From positions 8,619,703 through 8,683,702 of the forward strand of contig JASFXZ010000001.1 in assembly GCA_032209605.1 (NCBI GenBank): 64,000 nt of DNA, read 5' to 3'. The notes under the pieces were generated by a model. The model was given only the letters and a program-made list of their open reading frames with translations. It searched no databases and was not told where the DNA came from. Below are positions 46,201 through 61,200 of this stretch, in pieces; the stretch's first letter is position 1, and the number at the start of each line of letters is the position of its first letter. The position numbers were made by a program, and so were the translations under genes. The DNA comes from Mactromeris polynyma. Lineage: Eukaryota; Mollusca; Bivalvia; Venerida; Mactridae.

Positions 46201-49200
46201 CTGAAAGATGACTCCCACATGCCATTAAAAACGTCAAAAATTGATGTTGACTTTTCAACATAAAGTTTTACACAAGCAAATATTTGGTTTTGTTAAGTAT
46301 CAACAAGTTGCTTAGAAGCCTAATTCAATGAAAGTAACATTCAATATAACAAGTCTCATTTCTTTGCTTGAATACATTGATTATCACCCAAAACTGAGGA
46401 TAACTGTTTCAAACAATCAAAAATCAATCAAATGTCAAGCTGAGTAGAATCAAATAAAATCATCTTGTTTAAATAATGAAAACAGTACAATACCAACATA
46501 ATTCATACATACCTCAAACTAGGATTCATATACCAAGCTTGCTCGGGTACTTGTCTAGGTATCTGATTTGTCCTTACTGGATGTTGATAAGCCTGCAAAT
46601 CATAATTATTATCTAGAAACTAACAACAAAAGAGCAATCTTCTAGAATATCATATCTTATCATCTTAAAACTTTGAAAACACCTAAAGCATCCTTAATCT
46701 ACAAAGAAAGGGATAAAATTTTGCAGTCTTTACAATTTCATTAAAATGTAGAGTTGTCTTACATTATGCTTATTCAACAAAACTCAAACTTAGGGTAAGA
46801 CATGGATACTAATTGTTACACTTGAAAGTAAATCAATAATAGGAAAATACTCATACCTGCTTTCTGAATCCAAAATAGTAGCCGAGAAAGACAAGTGGTA
46901 CTGATATTCCAAACCACATACACAGTAAAGCTAACATGGTCGTAAACGGCACAGCTCCTGATGAGTGTTTACCCCAGATGAAGAAGTTCAATACAAAACA
47001 TGAACTAAACATGAATCCTGGATACAATGTTGCAGTCTGAAGATATACGACAATTATGACAAAGTTAAATTTACTTAACTATTCAAACAAGTAAAATAAG
47101 GACCCAATGCGGGTCTCAAACCCATGACCGCCCTCAACACTAATACGGTGCTCTACTGACTGAGCCAACTAGGAAACCTATCATGCCCCAAGATCAGATC
47201 ACCACAACTCTAGGATATCTTCAAGGGCAGAGAATTGAAAAGAAAAACATAACCAATACAAGTCTGTCAATCAGATTACAATCATACAATGAGATGACAT
47301 TTAAAAGAAAATTTGGCTGAGAATTGAAAGCAAAATCATAGGAAAGTATCACTAAATTGAATTCATTTCGGCATTTTAATACCCTATCTTCCAATCCAAA
47401 TCATCCCAGCCGACATGCAAAGCTGAGCACTGCTTAGTATGAGATGAATGTGCGTCTAGTCTATCAACATATAACGTAACAGCCAGACTTGTTTCTCTGT
47501 AACACCTTTATACACAAACATTGCTATGTCTATGCTTCATCTGTAATTAGCAGCTAGATACAATACATATATTGACTTAATATACTGAAATCATGAACAT
47601 TAAAACTACCTGCAAAGCTGACTTCTTCCATTGAATACCTTTCATAGTTTTGTAGATTCTTGCAGCAAAATAACCAGCAAACAAACTGGAAGGAAAGAAA
47701 TAGGTACATTATAAAACTGAGTATTTTTCTATTAACATATCATATGATAATACCACAGACATAAAACAATAAGATAATTTTGATTCTAAAGTCATGATGT
47801 TAACCTGAACCCGATTGATAATTCAAATTAAAGCCAAAATGGAAGTTGAAGGCATACAATGCAGCAACAAAATTAATTCATCAGCTACAAATTGAAAAAT
47901 ATGGTGTATTATAGTATTAATAGCTGTCAAGAAGGGATTCTAAAAACGAGTGTGTTCTTTCATGCTGTCTGTAAACTAACTCATCTTTGACCAAACACAT
48001 GTCTGGTTAAGATTCAGATATTTTACAATAAAATATTTCAAGTTTTTATTCAATATCCAAAATTGAGGATATATACTCAGTCAAAAAAGAAAGTGTGCAT
48101 AGTGTTTGAACAACCATGTACGAAAATCCATATGCATATTTGGTATCAAATTAAATGTTAATTTATGGTCCATATGATGGCATCAATGTTTCCATGTGTT
48201 TTGTAGAAAAACTTGAATTTTATCAGTGATTTATAAGGTAGGGGTCAATTTTAAAACGCGCAGATTTGAAAGAAAGTAACCAAAGAACTGTTGGATAGGT
48301 TTAACACAGCACTTTTCTCCTAAAACTAATATCTAGTGTGACAACCTCTTTGACGTATAACTGCCAATAAACGAGATCGCATTGACCTGACGTAACGTTT
48401 GATGACGGCATTTGAATTCTTGTTCCATTTAAACGGAAGCGCATTTTCAAGATCTTGCAGGTTGTTCAAAAGGTGATTTTTTCTGACTTACCTCCCCAAA
48501 AGATCCCAAATATGCTCTATGGGATTTCAATCTGGGAAATACGCGGGCCATGGCAAAACATGAACATTTTGTCTGACAAGAAAACTCCTTGCTAGGATAC
48601 TTCCAACATACAGTCGCCTGAGTCTAATCGGAATGTCGGCTCGCAAACAGTTCAAAACTGTTTGCGTACTGACACCAAGCTGAACTGCCGTACTTGACGC
48701 CGTTTTGAAACGTTGCATAAATGCGTACGGGTTATGTAATGGTATTGATTAGCCGTTGTTACCCATGGTCTACCTGACCTGGGCCTGTCAGAAATGTCTC
48801 CTGTTTGTCGAAATTAAACATTGAGACGTGGTATTGTATTCCTATGACAGTATAACTGCCGTGCAACGTCATCAACGGAAGTTCCAGATGCCAGTAGTAC
48901 TAGTATCTCTTGTTTGCTAAGGCGTGGCATCGCTATTATTCATAAACTTTGGAATATTATGTGTTTTCTTGTTAGATCGAACATCCTTGATTCTGATACA
49001 ACATTGAAATCGCAAGAAAAGAATGAAGCATGGTGTTAACGTCCAAAATATTGCATAAGACCGTACCTCAATTTATAGGACAATGGCAATGTCGAAATGA
49101 CCTCAACTGAGTGCAACTGAATGGTATTAGTGTACTTATTCTGTGCTGACAATTTGACAAACATTGGTCAACTGGTCACTAAGTTACACGAGAAGGAGTC

Positions 49201-52200
49201 ATGCACACTTTCTTTTTTGACCGAGTATACATAGCATGATCTGGAAAAGACAGCCAACTTCCACAGTGCTCTGATCTGATTTATGAAATACCATCAATTG
49301 TATTAGACATAGCAATATTTCTTACCCCATAAATACAAAGAGGAAGAGTCCAGCTGTCATTAAAGCGCCACGGGAGGCTGGTGATAACATACCCAACATG
49401 GCAAATGCTGAAATTATAAATACACAGTTACATAGCATAATTGGTTTTTTAAAACAATTTAATTCGCAGTCATGAAAATTATTGCGTAGCATGTCTGGCA
49501 CAGCAAATTTTAAGAGTAAGATCAGACTAATTTTCAAGAACTTTGCAAATAATTGAAAAGTCATCCAACATAAATGCTTGCATAAAAATATTAATTCCAC
49601 AGTCATACCTTAATATTCAAAAAAATGATCAAAATTATAGCAGTAAGACTGGTTCATGATTATTTGTCCTCGTAAGGAGCAAAATTAGACTTTCACATAC
49701 ATTTAACTCCCAAAAGTCCTGATTTTACTGTCCTTCACAGAAGACTTTGTTAACCATACCAGTTACAAGTTGAACATGTTTATACACATGTATTAATCCC
49801 CAAGAAGTCACTGTGCATCTTGTCTTATAATGAGAGATGATTATAATCGTAGCAAGATTTGAGATAATCTACAGCACATCCACTTCAATCTCTTCTTTGT
49901 CAATTTTGTTTGTCAAAGCATATCCAATAAACTGGTTATAATGCCCATTATGCTGTTTAACCAAATAATGTTCTACAAACATAGTTACAAGAACAGTATT
50001 ACATACCAACAGTAATGAGTGCCATACAGAAGATTTGTATTCCTGCACCAAGTAAAGAAGCCAACAATTTGTTGCGTTTTGGTGGCCTGAACACATCACC
50101 ATGTACAAGTTTCCAACCTGTCTCTTCTAAAGTCTCTTCCTATAAACCATGAACAATTCAGAATTAACAAAAATATTATTTAAGTCACGAAAACAAATAT
50201 TCACAACATTTTAAACAACCACTTACTGAGCACAAACATTTGGTAATTTTTGCCTTTGATTTCACTGAAATTGACTGCCCTAACCATTGCCTCCAGAGCT
50301 TCTACTTTGTCTAAGAAAATAATCTCCTAAAACCCCAATACTTTTCCATATAACATATTGGCAAATCCTGAGACAGGTCTGAACAGTCAATCTGGCTGAA
50401 TTCCTTGTATTGTTCAAGTATGTTAAAAACAACAAATGACATTTGGTGCAAAATCTTAACAAATACAGGAAAAATCTGGTACAAAAGACATTTGCAAAAC
50501 TTTAGATCTATTTGAGCCATTTTGAAAATTAAATCTGTTATGAGATTGGCTTAATCAACTAAATATGTAGACAAATGTTAACACCTATTTGGATGGCCAC
50601 AAATGTACACAGAACATATAGAAAACAGTCTCAATCATGTAAACCTTAAATAAACATGAATGGTTATATATCTTACCAAGTCATCATCCCTGTTATATTT
50701 GGCAATGTCTTTTCTAAGTGTTCTAACCATAATCATTGTCAATATACCTAAAAAATGTAAAAATAGAAATTTCGAACACATTCAGAATGATCTTTATATA
50801 CATCACAATATTATTCCACATAGCTAGCAAAATTATTGTAATGCAGCACTAGAATATCTACGTTTTATGCATCAACAAAATATCGAAGATGCAAAACAAA
50901 AATAAAGAAATTTTGTTTGAAAAAAAACTTGAAAATTTAAAATGGAAAGACTTCCCATGACAAATATGTACAACCTTTACTGGAGTAGTATTTATTTTCA
51001 AACATAATACAACATCAACTCTATATGATAATAACATTAACCTGGAAAATAAGCTTAAAATTTCTACTTAATATTATTGGACATCAGCACAAATTAAATT
51101 TAAGCTTGTTCTTAAATAACACCGACTTAACTCACTGAATTTAAGTCATTATTTAAATGCACAGAACACAGAATTCCTACCTGACAAGAAGAAAACAACA
51201 ACTACAGAGTTAATGATAGAGAACCAATGAATCTGAACATCACTCATAGCGAGGTAAGTGTCCCATCTTGATGCCCAGATAATGTCACTCTTCTCCCACT
51301 GTATATCATAGGAAAATATCACATCTGTCTCTTCTGTAATCAAAATCAAAACACTTGTATATAAGTAATACAGATTGTTTCATGTTTTAATTTTGGTATG
51401 TTCTTGTTGGTATTTGAACACTATTTTTCAACACTATATCAGTAATTTAACACAGACAGCTCTTGTGAGTTTTGAGCATACTGATCCAATATCCCACAAG
51501 CAACTCTGACAAATGACTAACAATGCATTAATTTCAGTCAAATAAACAAAGTGAACATTGACCTTATGTCCTTCAGACTGGTCATCAAGCAATCAGCCCA
51601 TTTAGTCTACAAGTGTATTTTATCACAAGAAATACACATTTTGGTACCGTTTTCATCTTAGTTTCAGTATCAATAAAAATAATAAGAGACTATAGGAAAA
51701 GTATACAAAGTATGTACAGAATATTATTAAAGATACCGATATGTAATGACATAGCTTGCAGATACCTCAATGACACAGCTTGCAGATCCCAACTATTGCT
51801 TTAAAGATTATTGACAAGAAATCCACCATTAATATGTGCAGTAATGACACAGACATTGACCAAATTATCAAACCTGCCTTGATGTAAATATTTCCACTTT
51901 CTTTCTAGAAAATGTTTTTTAGCGTTTATACTCCAAAATTTGAAATTGATGCAACTCCAACTTAACCAAATTGTTGTTTCATCTATACCATGATTTAGAC
52001 AAAAATCCTGATTAGTGATAGATATGATCGATACTTACTTTTCTTTTCGACCAGAAGTGCTGAGGGTTCAGCTTTGTTCAAACTGGCTTTACTAGAGCAA
52101 ACTCCATCCTTAACTTCATAATCACCAACTGCTCGACTCTCAGGGGTAACCTCAAAACCCACAACCCGATTTTTCTGACTAAAAAAGGACAAATAACAAG

Positions 52201-55200
52201 ATAGGGATTATTATAAATGTTCTAACACAGCGGCTGAAGTATACCAATGAGCTTATTAAATTCAAATAGTAATGCTTAGTGTATGCAAATAAGTCGCTTA
52301 AATGTTGGACAAAAGGAAGTCAAAATGATGATTCATAAGTGTTTTAATGCATACACATGTAGTTAGATTAACTCATTTAAACCTGTGCATTATCAACCAC
52401 TCAAACCCTACCGACATCTGCTAAGCTAACCCGTGTATACACTAGTTATCTTATTGATCCCACATATGTGAGTAGTTTATTTCTGAGCAATAAAACTGTA
52501 TGGTGGGTTTTGTAATTTGCACCTGGCTATATCGAGTATAATCAATTAAGCTGAAATTTATCACATTGGCTGATAAGAAAACAAACTAATGGTATGGATT
52601 TTGTCACCATGCCAACATATTGGCTGGATAATCAGCTGATAAATATCAGTTTGTATTTGTATGTCTTTCAAGTCACATGCAGCAACTTCTCCCATCTCAG
52701 TAGTTCTGAAGTGACCCTGCTCTTACATTTCCTTTGTTCTTAGAAATCTCCCCTTGATACTACTGATAGTTTTTCTTGCATCTAATCCATTATCAAGATT
52801 TTTTATAGATCAAGATCATTGAAGAAATTATCTCCATTAGCTGTATGCTATCCCCAAATGTCATGTATCATGCCACAAACAACTCTTGCACCAAGACCAA
52901 TATCAGGGTTTGTTTTGAATAAACCAAAGAAACATGCCAACATAACTCAGTGTGGCATTCAGAGCTAGTCTACCCAAGAAACATGCCATCACAACTCAGT
53001 GTGGCATTCAGAGCTAGTCTACCCAAGAAACATGCCATCACAACTCAGTGTGGCATTCAGAGCTAGTCTACCCAAGAAACATGGCATCACAACTCAGTGT
53101 GGCATTCAGAGCTAATCTACCAAAGAAACATGCCAACATAACTCAGTGTGGCATTCAGAGCTAGTCTACCCAAGAAACATGGCATCACAACTCAGTGGGG
53201 CATTCAGAGCTAGTCTACCCAAGAAACATGCCATCACAACTCAGTGGGGCATTCAGAGCTAGTCTACCAAAGAAACATGCCAACATAACTCAGTGTGGCA
53301 TTCAGAGCTAGTCTACCAAAGAAACATGCCAACATAACTCAGTGTGGCATTCAGAGCTAGTCTACCAAAGAAACATGCCATCACAACTCAGTGTGGCATT
53401 CAGAGCTAGTCTACCAAAGAAACATGCCAACATAACTCAGTGTGGCATTCAGAGCTAGTCTACCAAAGAAACATGCCATCACAACTCAGTGTGGCATTCA
53501 GAGCTAGTCTACCAAAGAAACATGCCAACATAACTCAGTGGGGCATTCAGAGCTAATCTACCAAAGAAACATGCCAACATAACTCAGTGTGGCATTCAGA
53601 GCTAGTCTACCAAAGAAACATGCCAACACAACTCAGTGTGGCATTCAGAGCTAGTCTACCAAAGAAACATGCCAACATAACTCAGTGTGGCATTCAGAGC
53701 TAGTCTACCAAAGAAACATGCCAACATAACTCAGTGTGGCATTCAGAGCTAGTCTACCAAAGAAACATGCCAACATAACTCAGTGTGGCATTCAGAGCTA
53801 GTCTACCAAAGAAACATGCCAACATAACTCAGTGTGGCATTCAGAGCTAGTCTACCAAAGAAACATGCCAACACAACTCAGTGTGGCATTCAGAGCTAGT
53901 CTACCAAAGAAACATGCCAACATAACTCAGTGTGGCATTCAGAGCTAGTCTACCAAAGAAACATGCCATCATAACTCAGTGTGGCATTCAGAGCTAGTCT
54001 ACCAAAGAAACATGCCATCACAACTCAGTGTGGCATTCAGAGCTAGTCTACCAAAGAAACATGCCAACACAACTCAGTGTGGCATTCAGAGCTAGTCTAC
54101 CAAAGAAACATGCCAACATAACTCAGTGTGGCATTCAGAGCTAGTCTACCAAAGAAACATGCCAACATAACTCAGTGGGGCATTCAGAGCTAGTCTACCA
54201 AAGAAACATGCCATCACAACTCAGTGTGGCATTCAGAGCTAGTCTACAAAAGAAACATGCCAACATAACTCAGTGGGGCATTCAGAGCTAGTCTACCAAA
54301 GAAACATGCCAACATAACTCAGTGTGGCATTCAGAGCTAGTCTACCAAAGAAACATGCCAACATAACTCAGTGGGGCATTCAGAGCTAGTCTACCAAAGA
54401 AACATGCCAACATAACTCAGTGGGGCATTCAGAGCTAGTCTACCAAAGAAACATGCCAACATAACTCAGTGTGGCATTCAGAGCTAGTCTACCAAAGAAA
54501 CATGCCAACATAACTCAGTGTGGCATTCAGAGCTAGTCTACCAAAGAAACATGCCAACATAACTCAGTGTGGCATTCAGAGCTAGTCTACCAAAGAAACA
54601 TGCCAACATAACTCAGTGTGGCATTCAGAGCTAGTCTACCAAAGAAACATGCCATCACAACTCAGTGTGGCATTCAGAGCTAGTCTACCAAAGAAACATG
54701 CCATCACAACTCAGTGTGGCATTCAGAGCTAGTCTACCAAAGAAACATGCCATCACAACTCAGTGTGGCATTCAGAGCTAGTCTACCAAAGAAACATGCC
54801 ATCACAACTCAGTGTGGCATTCAGAGCTAGTCTACCCAAGAAACATGCCATCACAACTCAGTGTGGCATTCAGAGCTAGTCTACCAAAGAAACATGCCAA
54901 CATTACTCAGTGTGGCATTCAGAGCTAGTCTACCAAAGAAACATGCCATCACAACTCAGTGTGGCATTCAGAGCTAGTCTACCAAAGAAACATGCCAACA
55001 TAACTCAGTGTGGCATTCAGAGCTAGTCTACCAAAGAAACATGCCAACATAACTCAGTGTGGCATTCAGAGCTAGTCTACCAAAGAAACATGCCAACACA
55101 ACTCAGTGTGGCATTCAGAGCTAGTCTACCAAAGAAACATGCCAACATAACTCAGTGTGGCATTCAGAGCTAGTCTACCAAAGAAACATGCCAACATAAC

Positions 55201-58200
55201 TCAATGTGGCATTCAGAGCTAGTCTACCAAAGAAACATGCCAACATAACTCAGTGTGGCATTCAGAGCTAGTCTACCCAAGAAACATGCCATCACAACTC
55301 AGTGGGGCATTCAGAGCTAGTCTACCAAAGAAACATGCCATCACAACTCAGTGGGGCATTCAGAGCTAGTCTACCAAAGAAACATGCCAACATAACTCAG
55401 TGTGGCATTCAGAGCTAGTCTACCAAAGAAACATGCCATCACAACTCAGTGGGGCATTCAGAGCTAGTCTACCCAAGAAACATGCCATCACAACTCAGTG
55501 TGGCATTCAGAGCTAGTCTACCAAAGAAACATGCCAACATAACTCAGTGTGGCATTCAGAGCTAGTCTACCAAAGAAACATGCCAACACAACTCAGTGTG
55601 GCATTCAGAGCTAGTCTACCAAAGAAACATGCCAACATAACTCAGTGTGGCATTCAGAGCTAGTCTACCAAAGAAACATGCCATCACAACTCAGTGTGGC
55701 ATTCAGAGCTAGTCTACCAAAGAAACATGCCAACACAACTCAGTGTGGCATTCAGAGCTAGTCTACCAAAGAAACATGCCAACACAACTCAGTGTGGCAT
55801 TCAGAGCTAGTCTACCAAAGAAACATGCCAACATAACTCAGTGTGGCATTCAGAGCTAGTCTACCAAAGAAACATGCCAACATAACTCAGTGTGGCATTC
55901 AGAGCTAGTCTACCAAAGAAACATGCCATCACAACTCAGTGTGGCATTCAGAGCTAGTCTACCCAAGAAACATGCCATCACAACTCAGTGTGGCATTCAG
56001 AGCTAGTCTTTTAAAGCCAAAAAAACTAGGCATATAGTTAAATGAATGAACACCTACATATCTAGCCATGCAGGATAGGAAGTAGGTTAACATTGAAAAG
56101 TCAACTACACTGACTTATCACATGGGGTAAATGAGTTAAGCCTGAATTGACCACTAATAATACAGATAATGATAGCATCACTGTTGTCATTTCATGCTGA
56201 ATTACGCAGCACGATTCAACTTACCTATTAACGTCAAAATGGTACTTCAATAGAATCTTCAAATGATTGTTCAAGTACACCTAAAATAATACAAATAAAT
56301 GAGTGACTAATACTAATACAGCAACCTGCAATAGGTATATCAAGGGGTTAGAGCCAGAACCTACCATCTCCTTAATACATTCATATGGAGATGGTTGATT
56401 CTGCCTCTAACCCCTCGATAAGTAGAGCATAACATTACAACAAATACTGATACCTAGTCCTAATTTTAGTCTGTCAGATATGGCATCGTTTATTTCTGCT
56501 TTTGTTGCTCAATCAATATTTTTTCATGACCAAGATATTTTGAGTCAGATATAGGCCATTGTCAAACTTCATGTGAGCGTTATACTTAAATGACATTGCT
56601 GAAAATGTAGGCAATTGCAGTATCTTCATCTACTCTCTGTTTGCCCGAATATCTGGTCCACTCAATGGTCCTAAATTCCCCAATTTTTCTAAATCTCAAC
56701 ACAGGTCTAAAGAGCTCGAAGCTGCATTTCTGGATCAGTTCACAAATAATTCATGTCTATTATAACAAAACTACTAAAGCTCATCAAATTAACCCCCACC
56801 ACAGGTTATGTAGAATCAATATTCAGTGACATTAATATTAAGTCCAGCAATAATTTACATTGGATGAGAAACACTGAAATCGAGAAATGAGATAATCCAC
56901 ACTATGCACTATCAGGCACCAGACTGGCGTTAGTTTTCAAGAGTTGGAGACCAGATCTGATATAATGTAATGAATATGAGAAACATATGCAATTTCATTA
57001 TAGCTTGGCTATTTTATGACAATATCTGGCAAAATTGAGTAGCCAGATTGGAGATTAAACTATTCTGCATTTCACTAGGTTAGCAGCACACAATTCAAAG
57101 AAAAGACACAATAAATATAATTTCCATCAACAAGAATTACTATCAATGAATGACACATACCTTGCCATCTTTCTCAAATCCTAACTTATAACCGTGTTCA
57201 TACTGTATTTCTTGTGTATCAAGCATGGCAAACTTTGTAGCACATGGTAAATTGTCAACCAATCTGAAATGTAACACAATTTATAGTGAAACTAATCCGA
57301 TGAAAGGTTAGCGATCCATGTAAGATTCAAACCTAGGACTGGTCTGGTTCCCTCTCCTGTCAGGGCAGCCTGGATGCCATATGTAACCTCCGCCTTTAAC
57401 AATTTTTAAATTGGTTGTACAAATATGAATTCAAAAAAATTAGACTGCATAATTCATTTTTACGGTCGATGTATTCATACATGTTATGATGTATACAACA
57501 ATTTAAGCCGCGGCCGTGGTCCAGTGGTTAGTGCGCTGGACTTGTAACCCGGCGATCCGGGTTCGATTCCCAGTCGCGGCAGGTTATACCCTTCCATGAA
57601 AATTTGACAAAAATGTTGATTTTCCTCCTCATGTGGAGAAGTTGCCGGCTCCTTGTGAAAGGGTAAGTTAGTACTGGTTAGATTTCAGTCCAGGAAAAAC
57701 TGGTTAGGTGAACCGGCCGCCGTATATAACTGAAATATTGTTGAGAAACGGCGTTAAACCCGAAAAAAACAATACAACAATTTATCATGTCTTTGAACTG
57801 ATTTTCATTTCCAAATTAGCAACTACAGCAAGTTGAAAGTGTAACATAAGTCAATAGATTTATTTGTAAATATCTGGTTTTTACACAGATACTAAATTCC
57901 TGAATTGGAAGTAAAAATCTATAGCACGACAGTTCCCCCAATTTCCTGTTCAGAAAGTTTCTCCAACTGTCCGATAAATACACTAACATAGATCCATAAA
58001 CATTTCACAACTTTTACAGCTATAAAAATGCTGATAAATATCGAAGAAATCAAACCTAAAGTTCAAATCTAAGACTATATTGATGTCGTTATAGCATGTG
58101 TAGATTTATTGACAACAACTTACAAATGCACATAATAATCATTCTTGATTAGATCAGATAATATGTCTGCCTTGTTAGCAGTCAACTTCACACGACCATC

Positions 58201-61200
58201 ATTCTTACATAACACAGTACAGCCCTGGTTTTCTAGTGCTTTAACCTACAATGTAGAACATAGTATTCACATGAAATAACAAGTGCTGAAAGGATCTAAC
58301 AATGAAAATCAATAGTTAACTTTACACTAGAGTTAAACTTACAAATGATTTTGTTATCTTTATATAGTATGAAAAGTATCAATGTTCTGTTCATGATTCA
58401 AATGGATAGGAACATCCCCCTTGATCACAAAATGTTGGGGAAATTATTCAGTTTTTATGAGACAGTCCTACGGAAATAAGAATTATCCAAGTAAAGCATA
58501 CATTAAATTACACTGGCCATGTTTGATACACAATTTATAGGCAACACTAATTCATGAATAATGAACTAAATAAATTCATTGAAATATATTAACAGCACTG
58601 TAAGAAACAGCTCAAGTTATCATATATATATACTCAATGCCATTAATAATGCAACTAAAAAATGTCCGCGTCAGCACAGTGACATTATATTTATAAAGAA
58701 ATCCATGCTGACATTATAAAGAAATAATTATATTTTAATTCTCAAACACAATTTACTAAACTTAATTAATTATTAGATATGAATACTAGGGCTATAGAGT
58801 TTGATTTCTTTTTGAACAATGATTTACTCATTTCTAATAATAAAACGCTTATAACTCTTGAAACAAAATGAAGGCTAAATGATATAGTTGCATTTTTAAA
58901 GGCGTTAATCATATATATATACACTTAACAAAAGTTATAAGTACTCTGATGGCGTATTTAGGATATTGCAATTAACTAGGACTAAATTAAATAGAAATTT
59001 CACACACAGAAAGTTCAATATGTCTGTAATGTTTCTACTAATTTTCAGCACAAAATACAGCCGCTTGATTGAAATCAAGTCAATTACGTATCACCACACA
59101 GAAATGAATAATTGTATATTCTAGCATACAGAACAAAACTCCAATTCAGGACTTTGTTTTACCATTTTTAAGGGTCGTTTATGGCCCTCATTTCCCCCAC
59201 TTAAGTAGTGTCTTCCCTTATTTGCACTAACAGTTCCCACTTACTTATAAGTTATAAGATCCATTAATCCACATTCCTTATATACACTGTATTGTCGAGA
59301 AATATACTAAACGTGTCACAATAGATTGAATTTGAACAAGGTACAAAATAGTGAAAACATGATTACATAAAAATGGTTCAAATTTCCACACAATTATGCA
59401 GGAATGAGCACCAGTCCCCAAAAGTTATCTAGAGTCCTTAAATTTAATGAAACAATGTACAAAACCTACATTTTAAAATAAAAGATTTAGAAAGAACTAT
59501 TTCTGTATCAGTCACAATGTCATTACAGACTACACAACAACAAACCTTGTAAGCTGTGGTTACAATCCTATCACCTCTCAATACTTCACCTGAAAGTAAA
59601 CACAAAACCACTTCATATTCCACAACAAAAAAATTGCAATTTGGATATCAATGTTTAAACATAAAAATATACACTGAAGTGGTATTTGTTTTAAGAAATC
59701 TCAATATTCATATTGCTGCTGTTTGTTTCATCGGGTTTAACGCCGTTTCTCAACGATATTTCAGTTATATACGGCGGCCGGTTCACCTAACCAGTTTTTC
59801 CTGGACTGAATTCTTACCAGTACTAACTTACCCTTCCACAAGGAGCCGGCAACTTCTCCACATGTGGAGGAAAATCCACATGTCAAATTTTCATGGAAGG
59901 GTATGACCTGCCGCGACCGGGAATCGAACCCAGATCGCCGGGTTACAAGTCCAGCGCACTAACCACTGGACCACGGCCGCGGCTCATATTGCTGCTGTTA
60001 GATTTAATCACTGAATTATATTTAATTTCTGTGTTAGATGATCTGTGCTACATAGTTTCATGTTATAATGTTGCCAACTTCAAGTCAACATATTTCTCTG
60101 TCTCGGGGGACTTATGATATATATAAGACATAAGACATGTATTGAAATACACTTTAAATTCTACATTTCAACCAAAAACTCATTGCCTTGCCTGCAATGA
60201 ACAATACAATCAATTTTCATTTAGTAGTACATGTAGTAATAAAAAAAAGGTGAGCATACCAAGATTTTCTGACTTGTACTGGCCACCACCATCAGGTTCA
60301 CAGAAAGGGGCCCGGTAATATTCCATAGGTAGCTGTGTCCTCACACTTGTCAATTTAACTCCCTACAAAATAAATATACTGTCAATTAAATAGATGACAC
60401 AATGTTACATTCGTTGGAAATACTAAATAGGCTGAATCATGGCACTAATCAGAGTAATCATTCATACCATTATTCTGTACAAATTAATAGTAATTTGAAA
60501 GCAAACAGACACCATCAGCCATTACGATATAACCTCAAACCACACATTAAGTCCTAGCTTCAGAGAGTTATGGTAATAGAATTTATAAAACCCATTGTAA
60601 TACCAGCGATATAATGGTCAAATCAAACAAATTCATCCGAAAAACAAGTCGTACTAGGGACTACATTTACATCATCCTTCTTTGAAATGCCGAGACATTA
60701 TTTTTTCTCTTCTCCATGGCTTTATAGTAGTTCCCAACCACCAAAATTACATTTCATCTTTCTGTCAGTTTGATATTGATATATTTATAAGCCTAAAGTA
60801 TTCATAGGATTATTCAGTGACAGCGAAGTCTCCGAAAAATTTACAAGTTAAATGTCCAATTTATAGTCAAATTCTGCGAAATATATAATATTTTCATCGG
60901 TAATTAAAGGATGTAATTCTTTATTATTGTAAATAAATATTCAGCATATTTTACATGAAGAAGCATAAACTAAAAATTTCAGTGGATCAAAACACAACTT
61001 TCGGAAAGAAAGAAAAGGCATGACATAATTATTTCAAAGACAGCCATACAACAAACATTGCATATAAATAAAACAACCATTTTAGTTTTAGCAAAAAATA
61101 CTTCCTTCAAATTTTGTCTAGATACACACTACAAACATTCAACATTAAGTTTTTCATATAAATAAAGGTTAAACATGGGGCTCATTTCAGGGGTAAGAAG

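Noticed and set aside
47099..47175. Functional tRNA gene on the minus strand
   Set aside because: The acceptor stem does not pair and the anticodon loop is abnormal; only A-box and B-box-like segments remain.
52923..56009. CRISPR array
   Set aside because: The units are contiguous with no unique spacers, and the locus is an intron of an animal gene; it is a tandem satellite-type array.
57507..57581. Functional tRNA-Thr gene
   Set aside because: The tRNA-like part is the head of a SINE bounded by an exact target-site duplication, and a second copy has the same body and tail.
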